NCBI GenBank assembly: GCA_023138735.1
Contig: JAGLOY010000013.1
Coordinates: 1 to 64,000 of the forward strand
Length of the DNA: 64,000 nucleotides
Direction: 5' to 3'
Origin: Candidatus Aegiribacteria sp.
GTDB lineage: Bacteria; Fermentibacterota; Fermentibacteria; Fermentibacterales; JCC-6
In this document: positions 45,465 to 54,181 of the stretch, in pieces
Numbering within the stretch: position 1 is the stretch's first letter
How the letters are laid out: each line of letters starts with the position of its first letter
Notes under the pieces: generated by a model
Seen by the model: only the letters and a program-made list of their open reading frames with translations
Told to the model about the DNA's origin: nothing
The model's database searches: none
Position numbers and translations under genes: made by a program

Positions 45465-45520
45465 CCATGGCTGGCCATCTGTATGAGAGTTGGAACACTT
45501 TTGCTATTTGGTTACAGGGA
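45465..45520 (+). repeat. Modular intergenic repeat, copy 2 (B module)
   Basis: Right after the terminator comes ATGGCTGGCCATCTGT and GAGAGTTGGAACACTTTTG, a diverged B module. The remaining 45521-45938 shows no gene I can support; a 99-codon frame inside it lacks coding character. Confidence 0.7.
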
Positions 45521-45938
45521 ATGGCTCAATAAAAGACCGTAGAGAAAGGAATTGTATTCCGAGCACTGCGCCATTGCCACTAATCCTGATTACGCGAGTC
45601 ATGAACCTCAATGCGAATACCATAGATCTAGCGACGCTCCTTTGCATGCCTGTACGTATTTGGCAAAAAATAATCATATATATGAAATCGAACTCTTACA
45701 GAGGTGAAGGGACTGATCAAGACAGAGTCTTCGGGATTCTACTATGTGGGCTGATCACGCAAACCTGGGCAGAAATGCTTGGAATGTGATGGTTACATCT
45801 TTATCCTGGAGGGCAACTGGAGGGGTCTGAGTCATTGACAAGAGTACTGCGCTACAGCACATTATGCTAGGTTGTGTTGTGGATAGACACCAACTATTCA
45901 TTCACAGAAACAGTAACCGTTTATCGAAGGAGGGGAAG

Positions 45939-47249
45939 ATGAAGAGAGTACAGTCAATTCCATCCATCCTGATGGCTGCATTTTTGATAGCCGTTACAGG
46001 AGGCTTCATAGCCTGCGGTGGGTCACAAGAAGAAGAGATTTTACACCAACCGATTACACCACAGGAAGAGACCACACACCAACCGATAACTTTGCAGCTG
46101 AAAACTTTAATCGAAAACAATCCTGAAATCGGGGAGTTATTGGAAGAGTCCATCGCGAAGGCAAAAGAAGCCAATCCCGATCCTGCAACAAATCCGGTTC
46201 AGAGTTTGGATGACTACTACGCGTACATAGACAGGGCTTCGCAGAGCCTGCCATTTAATATGTGGGACATTTCGACGGAATTATCGATGCGTGATCAGAT
46301 GCTGCAGGGTATCTGTTACCACTATTTCCTGGTAAGCCACCCTTTGCCTGAGCTGGAGAACAAGGGAATGTTCTCCAATTCCCTGCAGTACTACGAACCC
46401 TTTGCTTCCTGGATGCGGGATTTCACCGTAGTCCAGGGGCAGTACATGGATACCGAGGATTCCTGGAGTGAAGAGATCTACCAGAAGATATATGCCGATG
46501 CTGATTTCGGTCTGCAGACAGACTGGTACGAAGATCCGTCCAACTGGAACACCTTCAACAGGTTCTTCTCCAAGTACCTGTCGTCCCCTGACGTACGCCC
46601 CCTTGCATTCCCTGACGATGCATCTGTAGTCGTATCACCGGCGGACTGTGTTCCCCAGGGTGTCTGGAGCATAAGTGCCGATTCCGATATCGAGGTCGAA
46701 GAAGGCCTTGAGGTCAAGCTGTTGACTTATTACAGTATCCACGATCTTCTGAAGTCCGACAGCGAATACAGGGATGCCTTTGTAGGCGGCGTACTCACTC
46801 ATGTATTCCTGAACGTCTACGACTACCATCGCTACCACTTCGCAGTAGGAGGGGAGATCGTAGAGAAAGCGAGCCTTACAAGGAACGTAGCTCTGGAGGT
46901 GTCGTGGGATGAAGAGCAGGATAAATACATCCCTCTCGATACCACCGGATGGCAGTTCTCTCAGACTCTGGGTTACGTAATTGTAGATACCGGGGAATAC
47001 GGACTTGTTGCACTGATTCCTATGGGCATGGCCATGGTATCATCGGTCAATTTCGAGGATGATGTCACCGTGGGCAGTACCCTGGAAAAGGGTGACATGC
47101 TAGGTACCTTCATGTTCGGAGGGTCCGACTTCATAATCCTCTTCCAGGAAGAAGCCGGCTTCGAGATCACTGCGCCTATGTCAAACGATACTGTGTATAC
47201 GCATATCCATATGGGTGAGGAATACGGTCGAATGGGTGGTGCGGAATAG
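45939..47249 (+). CDS. Phosphatidylserine decarboxylase/PsiD-like lipoprotein
   Basis: 436 residues from ATG 45939 (AGGAGGGGAAG upstream). Lipobox FIACGG. The N-terminal half (NPEIGELLEESIAKAKEANP, VQSLDDYYAYIDRASQSLPF) resembles the PSDC region of PsiD-like decarboxylases. The C-terminal half has YDYHRYHFAVGGEI and KGDMLGTFMFGGSDFIILF, matching the PSD core. The Ser in GGSD sits where PSD self-cleaves to make its pyruvoyl group. It probably decarboxylates an amino-acid-type substrate outside the inner membrane; the substrate is unknown and a surface-exposed lipoprotein form is unusual. Confidence 0.8.
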   Translation: MKRVQSIPSILMAAFLIAVTGGFIACGGSQEEEILHQPITPQEETTHQPITLQLKTLIENNPEIGELLEESIAKAKEANPDPATNPVQSLDDYYAYIDRASQSLPFNMWDISTELSMRDQMLQGICYHYFLVSHPLPELENKGMFSNSLQYYEPFASWMRDFTVVQGQYMDTEDSWSEEIYQKIYADADFGLQTDWYEDPSNWNTFNRFFSKYLSSPDVRPLAFPDDASVVVSPADCVPQGVWSISADSDIEVEEGLEVKLLTYYSIHDLLKSDSEYRDAFVGGVLTHVFLNVYDYHRYHFAVGGEIVEKASLTRNVALEVSWDEEQDKYIPLDTTGWQFSQTLGYVIVDTGEYGLVALIPMGMAMVSSVNFEDDVTVGSTLEKGDMLGTFMFGGSDFIILFQEEAGFEITAPMSNDTVYTHIHMGEEYGRMGGAE

Positions 47250-47337
47250 TCTAAGACTCTTCACGAGAATTTGCCCGAGCAGTGCCGGGTCTGATAATCT
47301 GACATCCTCGGTTCCAGTATGTCCAGAATTGTGGGTA

Positions 47338-47481
47338 AACGGCGATCTGGAGGGCAAACGGCGACTCCAACAGGCGCTGTTTCCAGAGGATTTGAAGTAC
47401 TCTCCCGAGAAGGGATATTAGAATCCTGTAAAGCAAAAACCTTCAACATCTTAGAGACATCAAAGGCTTCACCATCAAATA
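47338..47481 (+). pseudogene. Decayed C-terminal fragment of a serine recombinase
   Basis: Reading NGDLEGKRRLQQALFPEDLKY then SPEKGY gives the recombinase C-terminal signature, after which TAG at about 47419 and a frameshift lead to KTFNILETSKASPSNMAG. The last part matches KAFNIMETLKADLSKVAG at 60.27 kb, so both are tails of one recombinase family. No catalytic domain remains. It runs straight into TGGCTGGC of the following repeat. Confidence 0.65.
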
Positions 47482-47627
47482 TGGCTGGCCACCTGTCTGA
47501 GAGTTGGAACACTTTTTGTGCTTGGTTATGCGAAATAGTGAAATAAATATGCCATATTTACAGATGTATGATCTTCTGTGATGTTTCTGAGGAATTCCCC
47601 AGCTTGAGCGATTATGATGAAAAAGCC
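47482..47627 (+). repeat. Modular intergenic repeat, copy 3 (long B module)
   Basis: TGGCTGGCCACC, CTGTCTGAGAGTTGGAACAC, TTGGTTATGCGAAATAGTG, then AATAAATATGC and, further on, GAGGAATTCCCCAGCTTGAG. The full length of about 145 bp is shared with the copy at 58264-58410 and partly with 51309-51420. 47628-47783 shows nothing further. Confidence 0.8.
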
Positions 47628-47783
47628 TGAATAGCTGAAGAAGTATACGTCATTCATTCTTTCAATACCGAGTAGTATTTAGAACTACATATGATTCATC
47701 TCAGATAATATTGACCTGCTATATGGGAAATAGTATAAACTTACCAGTAAGATTGTTGATCTGTACATGATTGGATTGAAGAA

Positions 47784-48056
47784 ATGAATACTGTAGCCAC
47801 AACAAAAATGTCATCCAAAGGGCAAATTGTTATCCCTGAAGAGATCCGAAAAGCTCTCCATTTGAAGGCCGGGACAAGATTTGTTGTACTGGGTGAGGGA
47901 GATGTAGTTGTTCTTAAAACAATAACTCCACCCTCTTCCGATGAGTTTAAAGAAATAATACTGCGTGCCAGGCAGGCTGCGTATGAATCAGAAATGAAAC
48001 CTGAGAATATACTCGAAACCATTAAAGAAACACGATCCGATAAATACGAGTCGTAG
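47784..48056 (+). CDS. AbrB/MazE-type antitoxin
   Basis: 90 residues. TTKMSSKGQIVIPEEIRKAL, AGTRFVVLGEGDVVVLK is the swapped-hairpin AbrB/SpoVT DNA-binding domain of antitoxins; the C-terminal half is a charged helical toxin-binding tail (ARQAAYESEMKPENILETIK). It would neutralise the PIN toxin encoded next and repress the pair. No strong ribosome site is visible. Confidence 0.9.
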   Translation: MNTVATTKMSSKGQIVIPEEIRKALHLKAGTRFVVLGEGDVVVLKTITPPSSDEFKEIILRARQAAYESEMKPENILETIKETRSDKYES

Positions 48057-48451
48057 TTGACACAAATGTCTTAATATCTGCCATGTTCTTCGGATGTAAA
48101 CCAGGGCAAATTCTTGATGCATGGCAAAAGAAGAAAATAGAATTGGTGATCTCGACGGAAATACTCGCTGAGTATGTCGATGTTCTACATCGAATTGCAG
48201 CGAAGTATTCAAAGGTTGATGTTTCCCAGATAATCACTTTGATTACAAGCTTCGGACTCATTATAGAAGCTCGTGATCTTGAAGAACAAGTCTGTGCGGA
48301 TCCTGATGATGACAAATTCATTGCTGCGGCCCTTGAAAGCTCATCAAAGGTAATATTAACAGGAGACAGTCATTTGCTGGATGTTTCGGGTTATTCAGGT
48401 ATTGAAATGATTCAACCAGCGGAATTTATTGAGAAATATTTGAGTGAATAA
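48044..48451 (+). CDS. PIN-domain ribonuclease toxin (non-standard start)
   Basis: 135 residues if begun at ATA 48044. PIN motifs: VVVDTNVLIS with the first catalytic Asp, STEILAEYVDVL with the Glu, and ADPDDDKFIAAAL plus TGDSHLLD with the last acids. The first ATG (48083) lies after the first Asp and would give an inactive protein. ATA stands where family members have Met, and TAA precedes it, so either ATA is used, aided by the 13-bp overlap with the antitoxin, or the toxin has lost its start. Family role: cleaves RNA unless bound by the antitoxin. Confidence 0.82.
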   Translation: MRVVVDTNVLISAMFFGCKPGQILDAWQKKKIELVISTEILAEYVDVLHRIAAKYSKVDVSQIITLITSFGLIIEARDLEEQVCADPDDDKFIAAALESSSKVILTGDSHLLDVSGYSGIEMIQPAEFIEKYLSE

Positions 48452-48496
48452 ACAAAATTCAGCAGAACGGTGACCAAGGATCTGAAGGAGAAATCT

Positions 48497-49933
48497 CTAG
48501 AGTTTCACGCACCTTCTGACAATTCGATCTTCACTGGTATTTAGTACTACTATATAGCAACCTTCAGGAATCGATTCTTCTGGAGTCCATGTGGTTGTAT
48601 GAGTTCCAGCAGTCTTCCAGCAGCTTTCAACTAATCCCATGCACCTCCCTGAGAGGTCATAGATACTCAACTCAACATGACCGGATTCAGGAAGGCTGTA
48701 TGTGATGCCCAAACTAGAAGAAAAAGGAGAGGGTGAAGCGAAGAGTCCTATGGAGTTGACAGTTTCCTCCGAACCCTCAATCCCCTGCGGGTTCAGCTTG
48801 TTTAGATGGACATGGATATAAAAGTTCGGCACATTTCCACTTACATAAGCGAAGTCGAAATCACCATCGTTGTCGAAGTCAGCTACTGCGCCCTGTCGTG
48901 ATGATGGTATAGCCCCAATAACGAACTCCAGAGGGTCATCAATCAGTAATCCGTTTCCTGAATTGAGCATGGTTATAAGTAACCCCTCACTTCCACAAAA
49001 AAACGCATCGTTGTAACCATCAAGGTCGAAATCCACGGATATGACATGATTAAATGCACAACCACCAATCCATCCTGAACCTGTGATATCAAAGCTACCG
49101 TCACCGTTGCCGAGGAAAGTCCAGACAGTGTTCGATCCCATTCCTTCACCAGCAGTCAATGCTACATCAAGGAACTCATCGTTATCAAGATGAGCTAATG
49201 TGATGTGTCCTCCTGGAATACCGGGACCTGAATAGTAGCCATAGTACCCTCCCCAGGTGACAGTTCCGTCTCCATCGTTGAATAGAACAGACAAGCGTTC
49301 CCAGGCGAGAAGCACGATGTCCAGGTCACCATCAGAATCAAGGTCGGCAATATCAAGAGCACAGGCTCCACAAATCTCCTCATAGATTTTCTCGGCTTCC
49401 TCGAATGTTCCATCACCGTTACCATGGGAATAGTAAACATTCCCCGGACCATTTCCAAGCACGATATCAGGTAAAGTGTCAGCATCGAATAATGCGACAA
49501 CGAAGTTCTCTCCACCGGCATCAATGTTGCTGGTAATTGGTGTTGAAAGATTACCTATTCCATCATTCAACAGTGTATAAATAGAGAGAGAATTCTCACG
49601 CATTACAACAACATCTTGATCTCCATCCAGATCAACATCGCTGGTTTCAAGCCATATTGGGTTAGTTAGCGGTATGGATTGGAACAGATCGAAGGACCCG
49701 TCTCCGTTACCGATGAAGGTTTGTATCTGGTCTTTTGAGAGATCTCCCAGTACCATATCTGGAATAGAATCAGTATTGAAGTTTGCCGAAATCAAGTTAC
49801 ACCACCAGCTTGCGGACAGCTTATACACCCAGTCTGGATCCTGGTCGAACAACCCTGAGGCAAAGACTGAGTGGGATGACAGGATAAGCGGGAGCAGTAT
49901 TACCACTGCTCCCGCTATCGTTGATCGCTTCAT
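48497..49933 (-). CDS. Secreted FG-GAP/VCBS repeat protein with sorting domain
   Basis: 478 residues. A signal peptide (about 26 residues) is followed by FG-GAP/VCBS repeats with calcium-type loops: TDVDLDGDQDVVV-like, DLDSDGDLDIVLL, HLDNDEFLDVAL, FDLDGYNDAFFCG, DFDNDGDFDFAYV. It forms a predicted beta-propeller. The C-terminus (SPSPFSSSLGITYSLPESGH, IYDLSGRCMGL, EGCYIVVLNT) is a T9SS-type sorting domain. Probably a surface-exposed binding protein. Confidence 0.85.
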   Translation of the reverse strand: MKRSTIAGAVVILLPLILSSHSVFASGLFDQDPDWVYKLSASWWCNLISANFNTDSIPDMVLGDLSKDQIQTFIGNGDGSFDLFQSIPLTNPIWLETSDVDLDGDQDVVVMRENSLSIYTLLNDGIGNLSTPITSNIDAGGENFVVALFDADTLPDIVLGNGPGNVYYSHGNGDGTFEEAEKIYEEICGACALDIADLDSDGDLDIVLLAWERLSVLFNDGDGTVTWGGYYGYYSGPGIPGGHITLAHLDNDEFLDVALTAGEGMGSNTVWTFLGNGDGSFDITGSGWIGGCAFNHVISVDFDLDGYNDAFFCGSEGLLITMLNSGNGLLIDDPLEFVIGAIPSSRQGAVADFDNDGDFDFAYVSGNVPNFYIHVHLNKLNPQGIEGSEETVNSIGLFASPSPFSSSLGITYSLPESGHVELSIYDLSGRCMGLVESCWKTAGTHTTTWTPEESIPEGCYIVVLNTSEDRIVRRCVKL

Positions 49934-50062
49934 CGGAGCACCAGCACCTTCCGAGTCATGTACATATCATCTCCATCATTATAGTAAGTATATGATATCC
50001 GGAGAGTGATCGAAAGACAAATGAAAATTGTTTGGTGTTGGTAAGCAGGATTTTTGTATTTA

Positions 50063-50350
50063 TAACCGAGCTTTCTCTCTCTTATGCACACTATAAAGCA
50101 AAACGACCCTCAAAGGACCGTTTTAACTAAAAAGTGGCTGGCAGGTAGGGATTCCCTTCGACTCACTGTGCTTGCTCAGGGTAAACTCACCATCTCGGTC
50201 TTTGACCGAGGGTCCGGATCATGAACTTCAGTATAAAAGCAAAATCCCCTTGAAGGGGGCATTCACTTTTATGGCTGGCCACCTGTCTGAGAGTTGGAAC
50301 ACTTTTCGTGCTTGGTTATGCGAAATAGTGCAATAAATAGTCTATATTTT
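50063..50350 (+). repeat. Modular intergenic repeat, copy 4 (T1-A-T2-B)
   Basis: In order: ACCGAGCTTTCTCTCTCTTA block, hairpin T1 (AACGACCCTCAAAGG...), GTGGCTGGC with A module (AGGTAGGGATTCCCTTCGAC, CTCAGGGTAAACTCACCA), GTCCGGATCATGAACTTCA, hairpin T2 (50251-50260), ATGGCTGGC and B module (to 50350). It is the most complete copy. The rest of 49934-50502 shows nothing else. Confidence 0.85.
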
Positions 50351-50502
50351 GAATATGAGACATTCAGTAGAGTTTTTGCGAGAATCTAACATTTGGATTG
50401 AACCCACTGAAATGACCACGAATGGGTGAAAATCCAGTATCCTATTTGTTATAGATACGACCCGAGTATGACCTCAGTCAGGGCACTACCGTTAATTCAG
50501 GG

Positions 50503-51129
50503 TCAGTAAGAAGATCCGGTGAGTTCATAGATAATATTGAACTTCGTGCTGTCGGACCACGGAAAAGCATCCAGTTCACACTTCTCGATCATACCGGTAC
50601 CTGGACTGTAGAAATAATGGGTATAACAGTTGTGTTGTTCGCTATATGTGGAGATATGGGCACAACCCTCAAACAGTCCTGCCGGAGTAACCACATCGGT
50701 ATCCATGTCCACAACTGTCCAGTCATCCCAGGTTTTACCCAATTCAAGGGGAAAATCCAGGTACTTATGACTGACGGTGTCAGGCGACAAAATTGCCACA
50801 GAGTCGGTGTTGACCAGGTAAGTCAGCGTACTCACCATCACCAACGTATCCACCTGCACCTGACCGAAGGCTACCCACAGGGATGAGGTTTTCTCAACAA
50901 TGCACGTATCACCTGATATGGAGATCACTTCATTGTGCTCTGAACCCTCCTCCCACAGGATTGAATCAGGCTCAATCTGCATGGCTGAGTGGGCATATTC
51001 CCACCAGTCTCCAAGGGCCATGGGGAAGTAGTCACCCGGAGGTGGCGTGATGGTAACGGGGTTATTCCCGCAACTCACTAACACCAGTGTCAGAACCAGA
51101 CAGCAACCCGCACTTACTTTGCTTAGCAT
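50503..51129 (-). CDS. Lipoprotein of unknown function
   Basis: 208 residues. Lipobox VLVSCGN, then PPPGDYFPMALGDWWEYA, an opening seen in many short lipoproteins of candidate phyla, and a beta-rich body (GDTCIVEKTSSLWVAFG, DFPLELGKTWDDW, YFYSPGTGMIEKCE). GAGGGG precedes the ATG. Family not named; flanked by repeats on both sides. Confidence 0.75.
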   Translation of the reverse strand: MLSKVSAGCCLVLTLVLVSCGNNPVTITPPPGDYFPMALGDWWEYAHSAMQIEPDSILWEEGSEHNEVISISGDTCIVEKTSSLWVAFGQVQVDTLVMVSTLTYLVNTDSVAILSPDTVSHKYLDFPLELGKTWDDWTVVDMDTDVVTPAGLFEGCAHISTYSEQHNCYTHYFYSPGTGMIEKCELDAFPWSDSTKFNIIYELTGSSY

Positions 51130-51274
51130 AATGTTATCCCCTCAGACTCAATTGTGATACATCTATTATTTATTCTATTTTGTTAGATAAGTTCCAATAT
51201 GCAACTTAGTGTTAAATATTCCAGCGAGTATTGGGAGCTTCAAGCTGGAGATCACCGCACTGGAATAATTAAGA

Positions 51275-51420
51275 AAAAACGACCCTCAAAGGGCCGTTTT
51301 AACAAAACTGGCTGGCCTACTGTCTGAGAGTTGGAACACTTTTCGTGCTTGGTTATGCGATATTGTGCAATAAATATGCTATATTTGCAGATGTTTGGTC
51401 TTCTGTGATGTCTCAGAGAT
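51275..51420 (+). repeat. Modular intergenic repeat, copy 5 (T1-B)
   Basis: Hairpin T1 (AACGACCCTCAAAGGGCCGTT) is followed by CTGGCTGGC and a B module (CTGTCTGAGAGTTGGAACAC ... AATAAATATGCTATATTTGC) that diverges after 51420. The rest of 51130-51598 holds nothing I can support. Confidence 0.8.
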
Positions 51421-51598
51421 CATTTCCAACTTTGGGCTAATCCCTGAAAGTACTCAAGTGAAGGAAGAAGCTCTCTGTGCCCTTTGTAGTAATGCCGAGT
51501 AGTAGTTGGAACTTTAGTAAGCTGGACATACAGATTGATTCTTTTTGAGTCTTACAAGCCGAACAAACTATCAATCAGGCTTGCTGTTTCGGAAGAAA

Positions 51599-53431
51599 CT
51601 ACTCAATAACCACGAAGCTTTGTACGGATTCAGAATCAGCAGTCTGCATGCGTACGAAGTATATACCCGATCCATAATTTTCAAGTGCCATACTGTGATG
51701 ACCTTCCATATATTCGCTTCCAGTAGAATACATTATCCTGCCAGACAGATCGTAGACAGTAAGAGATACGAAGGACGGTTCGGGAATAGCGAATTGCAGG
51801 ACCGGTGAAGCGGTTGTCGGGTTTGGGGCAACTGCATACAGGAGATATGTATCGATTCCACCTTCCAATTCAATCCCTGTTGGATCCCACGACACAATTA
51901 CATCTTCAAGAACAGGAGTAGTATATAGATTGTAAGTAGTTAGCCAAGTACGGTACTGCAGCAAGTAATCGCCATCAGATACAATATCTGAGATACAACA
52001 AGGATCTGTTAGGATTTCAGACCATTCACCCATGTCGCCTGGATCACTTGAGGTTCTTACTTGGAATAGAAGATAAGCCCCAGATGGTTCATTACAGTTC
52101 CAATTGATATCAAGCCACTCCGGGTGTTCCTGAAGATCAAGAATACTCGATTCCAGATTTCCTGTTGCTTGATAACGGTTGACGTCCCACCAGGCTATTT
52201 GGTCACTATTGAGAGCTGCTCCCAGCACATCTACATAACCGTCGCCATTCATATCTTCAGCATAGACGGACATGGGAGCGCTGACATAGCCATCAACAAG
52301 ATGCTCAGCCCAGGTGGTCCCTGCCCCGTCAATGTTCTCCCACCAGTCGATCTTGTAGGCATCCTTACCCGCACCCACTACATCGATGTCGCCGTCACCG
52401 TCAATATCAGTAGCATATACCGTGCAAGCCCAATCCATATTGTTATCAATTGTATGTTCGGTCCATGTGGTTCCAGAACCACCTTCGTTCTCCCACCAGG
52501 TGATCTCGTCGTCATACCTAGCCGCTCCCAGCACATCGATATCTCCATCACCGTCAACATCAGCGGCATGGACCGAACAGGCACCGTTGAAGTGGTCATT
52601 AATGGTATGTTCCATCCAACTGGTACCGGAGCCGTTATAGTTCTCCCACCAGGCGATCTCGTCGGCCACGGACGCCGCACCAAGTACATCGATATCCCCA
52701 TCACCGTCAACATCCTTTGCGAAGACGGATCTAGCAGTATTGAAATTACCATCAATAGTGCGCTCTATCCAGCTAGTACCGATCCCATTCAAATTTTCCC
52801 ACCAGGTGATGTCATCAGTGAGATAAGCCGCTGCCAGCACATCTACATCCCCATCACTGTCAACATCAGCGGCATAAACAGAATTAACCGAATAAAAATT
52901 GTTGTCAACCACATGCGCTGTCCATGAGGTTCCTGATCCGTCATTGTTCTCCCACCACGTAATCTCTTCCATCGCATCAATGCTGCCAGAACACGATCCC
53001 AGAACATCGATATCGCCATCTCCGTCAATATCCTCAGCGTAGACAGAGTTTGCAAAGTAGAAGAAAGTATAAATGGTATGCTGAGTCCAGAGAGTGCCGG
53101 ACCCATCCAAGTTTTCCCACCAAATGATATCGTCATCATAATGTGCCGCACTCAGTAGATCCATATCATCGTCACCGTCGATGTCAGCGGCGTGCACTGA
53201 GCAAGGACCATTAGAATTGTCATCAACTATATACTTGATCGGATCATATTCCAGTTGTAAAGAACCTGGATAACTGGAGAATTGAATATCGGAATAAGAG
53301 AAGAATTTATTTAGCCAGTTGGTGACTGGACCGGGGACACCATCACCACCAGACCAGTCAGTCTGGTAGGCTGTGCCTGCAAGGGAAAGAGAAGAAAGAG
53401 TAAGAACTGAAACAACTTTTAATAAATTCAT
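51599..53431 (-). CDS. Secreted FG-GAP repeat protein with sorting domain
   Basis: 610 residues from ATG 53431; 13 more codons upstream are open but lack a signal peptide. After MNLLKVVSVLTLSSLSLAG and YQTDWSGG come about seven near-identical blades of some 48 residues (DVDGDGDIDVLGAA then WWEN), a VCBS/FG-GAP propeller with Asp-rich calcium loops. A beta domain and a sorting domain (VAPNPTTASPVLQF, VYDLSGRIMYSTG, GSGIYFVRMQ) follow. Internal repeat similarity is so high that recent blade duplication is likely. Confidence 0.88.
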   Translation of the reverse strand: MNLLKVVSVLTLSSLSLAGTAYQTDWSGGDGVPGPVTNWLNKFFSYSDIQFSSYPGSLQLEYDPIKYIVDDNSNGPCSVHAADIDGDDDMDLLSAAHYDDDIIWWENLDGSGTLWTQHTIYTFFYFANSVYAEDIDGDGDIDVLGSCSGSIDAMEEITWWENNDGSGTSWTAHVVDNNFYSVNSVYAADVDSDGDVDVLAAAYLTDDITWWENLNGIGTSWIERTIDGNFNTARSVFAKDVDGDGDIDVLGAASVADEIAWWENYNGSGTSWMEHTINDHFNGACSVHAADVDGDGDIDVLGAARYDDEITWWENEGGSGTTWTEHTIDNNMDWACTVYATDIDGDGDIDVVGAGKDAYKIDWWENIDGAGTTWAEHLVDGYVSAPMSVYAEDMNGDGYVDVLGAALNSDQIAWWDVNRYQATGNLESSILDLQEHPEWLDINWNCNEPSGAYLLFQVRTSSDPGDMGEWSEILTDPCCISDIVSDGDYLLQYRTWLTTYNLYTTPVLEDVIVSWDPTGIELEGGIDTYLLYAVAPNPTTASPVLQFAIPEPSFVSLTVYDLSGRIMYSTGSEYMEGHHSMALENYGSGIYFVRMQTADSESVQSFVVIE

Positions 53432-53569
53432 TAGTATTCTTTCTTTCTCTGAAAGGAAACCTATCATCATAGGTTCAAGTGGTCGAAGATTCTCTTCTAC
53501 GGGCTCCTTTCGAAAAATATCCTATATACTCTATAATGAGAGAAGTTAACCTCTGTCAATATCAATGTA

Positions 53570-53800
53570 AAAGCATAAGCTCCCTCAAGGGGGGCATTCA
53601 CTTTTGTGGCTGGCAGGTAGGGATTCCCTTCGACTCGCAAAGCTCGCTCAGTGTAAACTCACTATCTCGATTTATAACTGAGCTTTCTCTCTCTTATGCA
53701 CACTATACAGCAAAACGACCCTCAAGGGGCCGTTTTAGCTAAAATGGCTGGCCATCTGTCTGAGAGTTGGAACACTTTTGCCGTTTGGTTATGCCGTATT
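53570..53800 (+). repeat. Modular intergenic repeat, copy 6 (T2-A-T1-B)
   Basis: Hairpin T2-like (CTCCCTCAAGGGGGGC), GTGGCTGGC with A module (53607-53665), the GAGCTTTCTCTCTCTTATGC block, hairpin T1 (53712-53736), ATGGCTGGC and B module. It has the same parts as copy 4 but in a different order. It covers most of 53432-53788. Confidence 0.85.
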
Positions 53801-54181
53801 ACTAATTAAAGTGAGGGATTCCCAGAGTTCTTTGTAATAACTCCCAACATACGTTTTCAGGTATTCATCCCATACATCAGGAGGCAGGAGAGTTTCCAGG
53901 TTCCTGCCTTTGGGTCCTGGGGATCTCTCCCATCCGGTGCGAAACCCAATCTCCCATCCGAACATCATCAGTACGGTCTCCCGAAGCCAGCACTCAATGT
54001 AGAACTTGAGCAGGGGCATCTGCTTTCGCCAGAGCGGTTTTGGAATGTGAGAACCAAGTGCGAAGTAGAAGCTGGTGCAGCACCTATAGTAGAGATCGGC
54101 CGTAGGTCGAGAGGGGATGTAGCCGCTTTCATTGGCGGGAGGGAGGTAAGGAACACGATCATCCTTATGTAATGCCTCCAT
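53789..54181 (-). pseudogene. C-terminal half of an aminoglycoside 6-adenylyltransferase (ANT(6)-like)
   Basis: 130 residues matching only the C-terminal part of ANT(6)/AadK proteins (full length about 285-300): YLPPANESGYIPSRPTADLY, LWRKQMPLLKFYIECWLRET, MMFGWEIGFRTGW, GPKGRNLETLL, YVGSYYKELWESL. The nucleotidyltransferase domain with the catalytic Asp residues is absent, so it should not modify antibiotics. It opens 17 bp inside the end of the oxidoreductase gene and ends in the repeat copy 6 B module, as if cut out at the repeat and fused to the neighbour. Confidence 0.75.

Noticed and set aside
45490-45789. 99-codon plus-strand frame after repeat copy 2
   Set aside because: It starts inside the repeat (GAGTTGGAACAC) and has no coding character or ribosome site.
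52124-52927. 267-codon plus-strand frame inside the FG-GAP gene
   Set aside because: Its length reflects the repeated Asp-rich codons of the real minus-strand blades; the translation is itself a simple repeat without family features.
53479-53742. 87-codon plus-strand frame reading GWQVGIPFDS
   Set aside because: It is a translation of the A module and linker; similar frames appear at every A copy.
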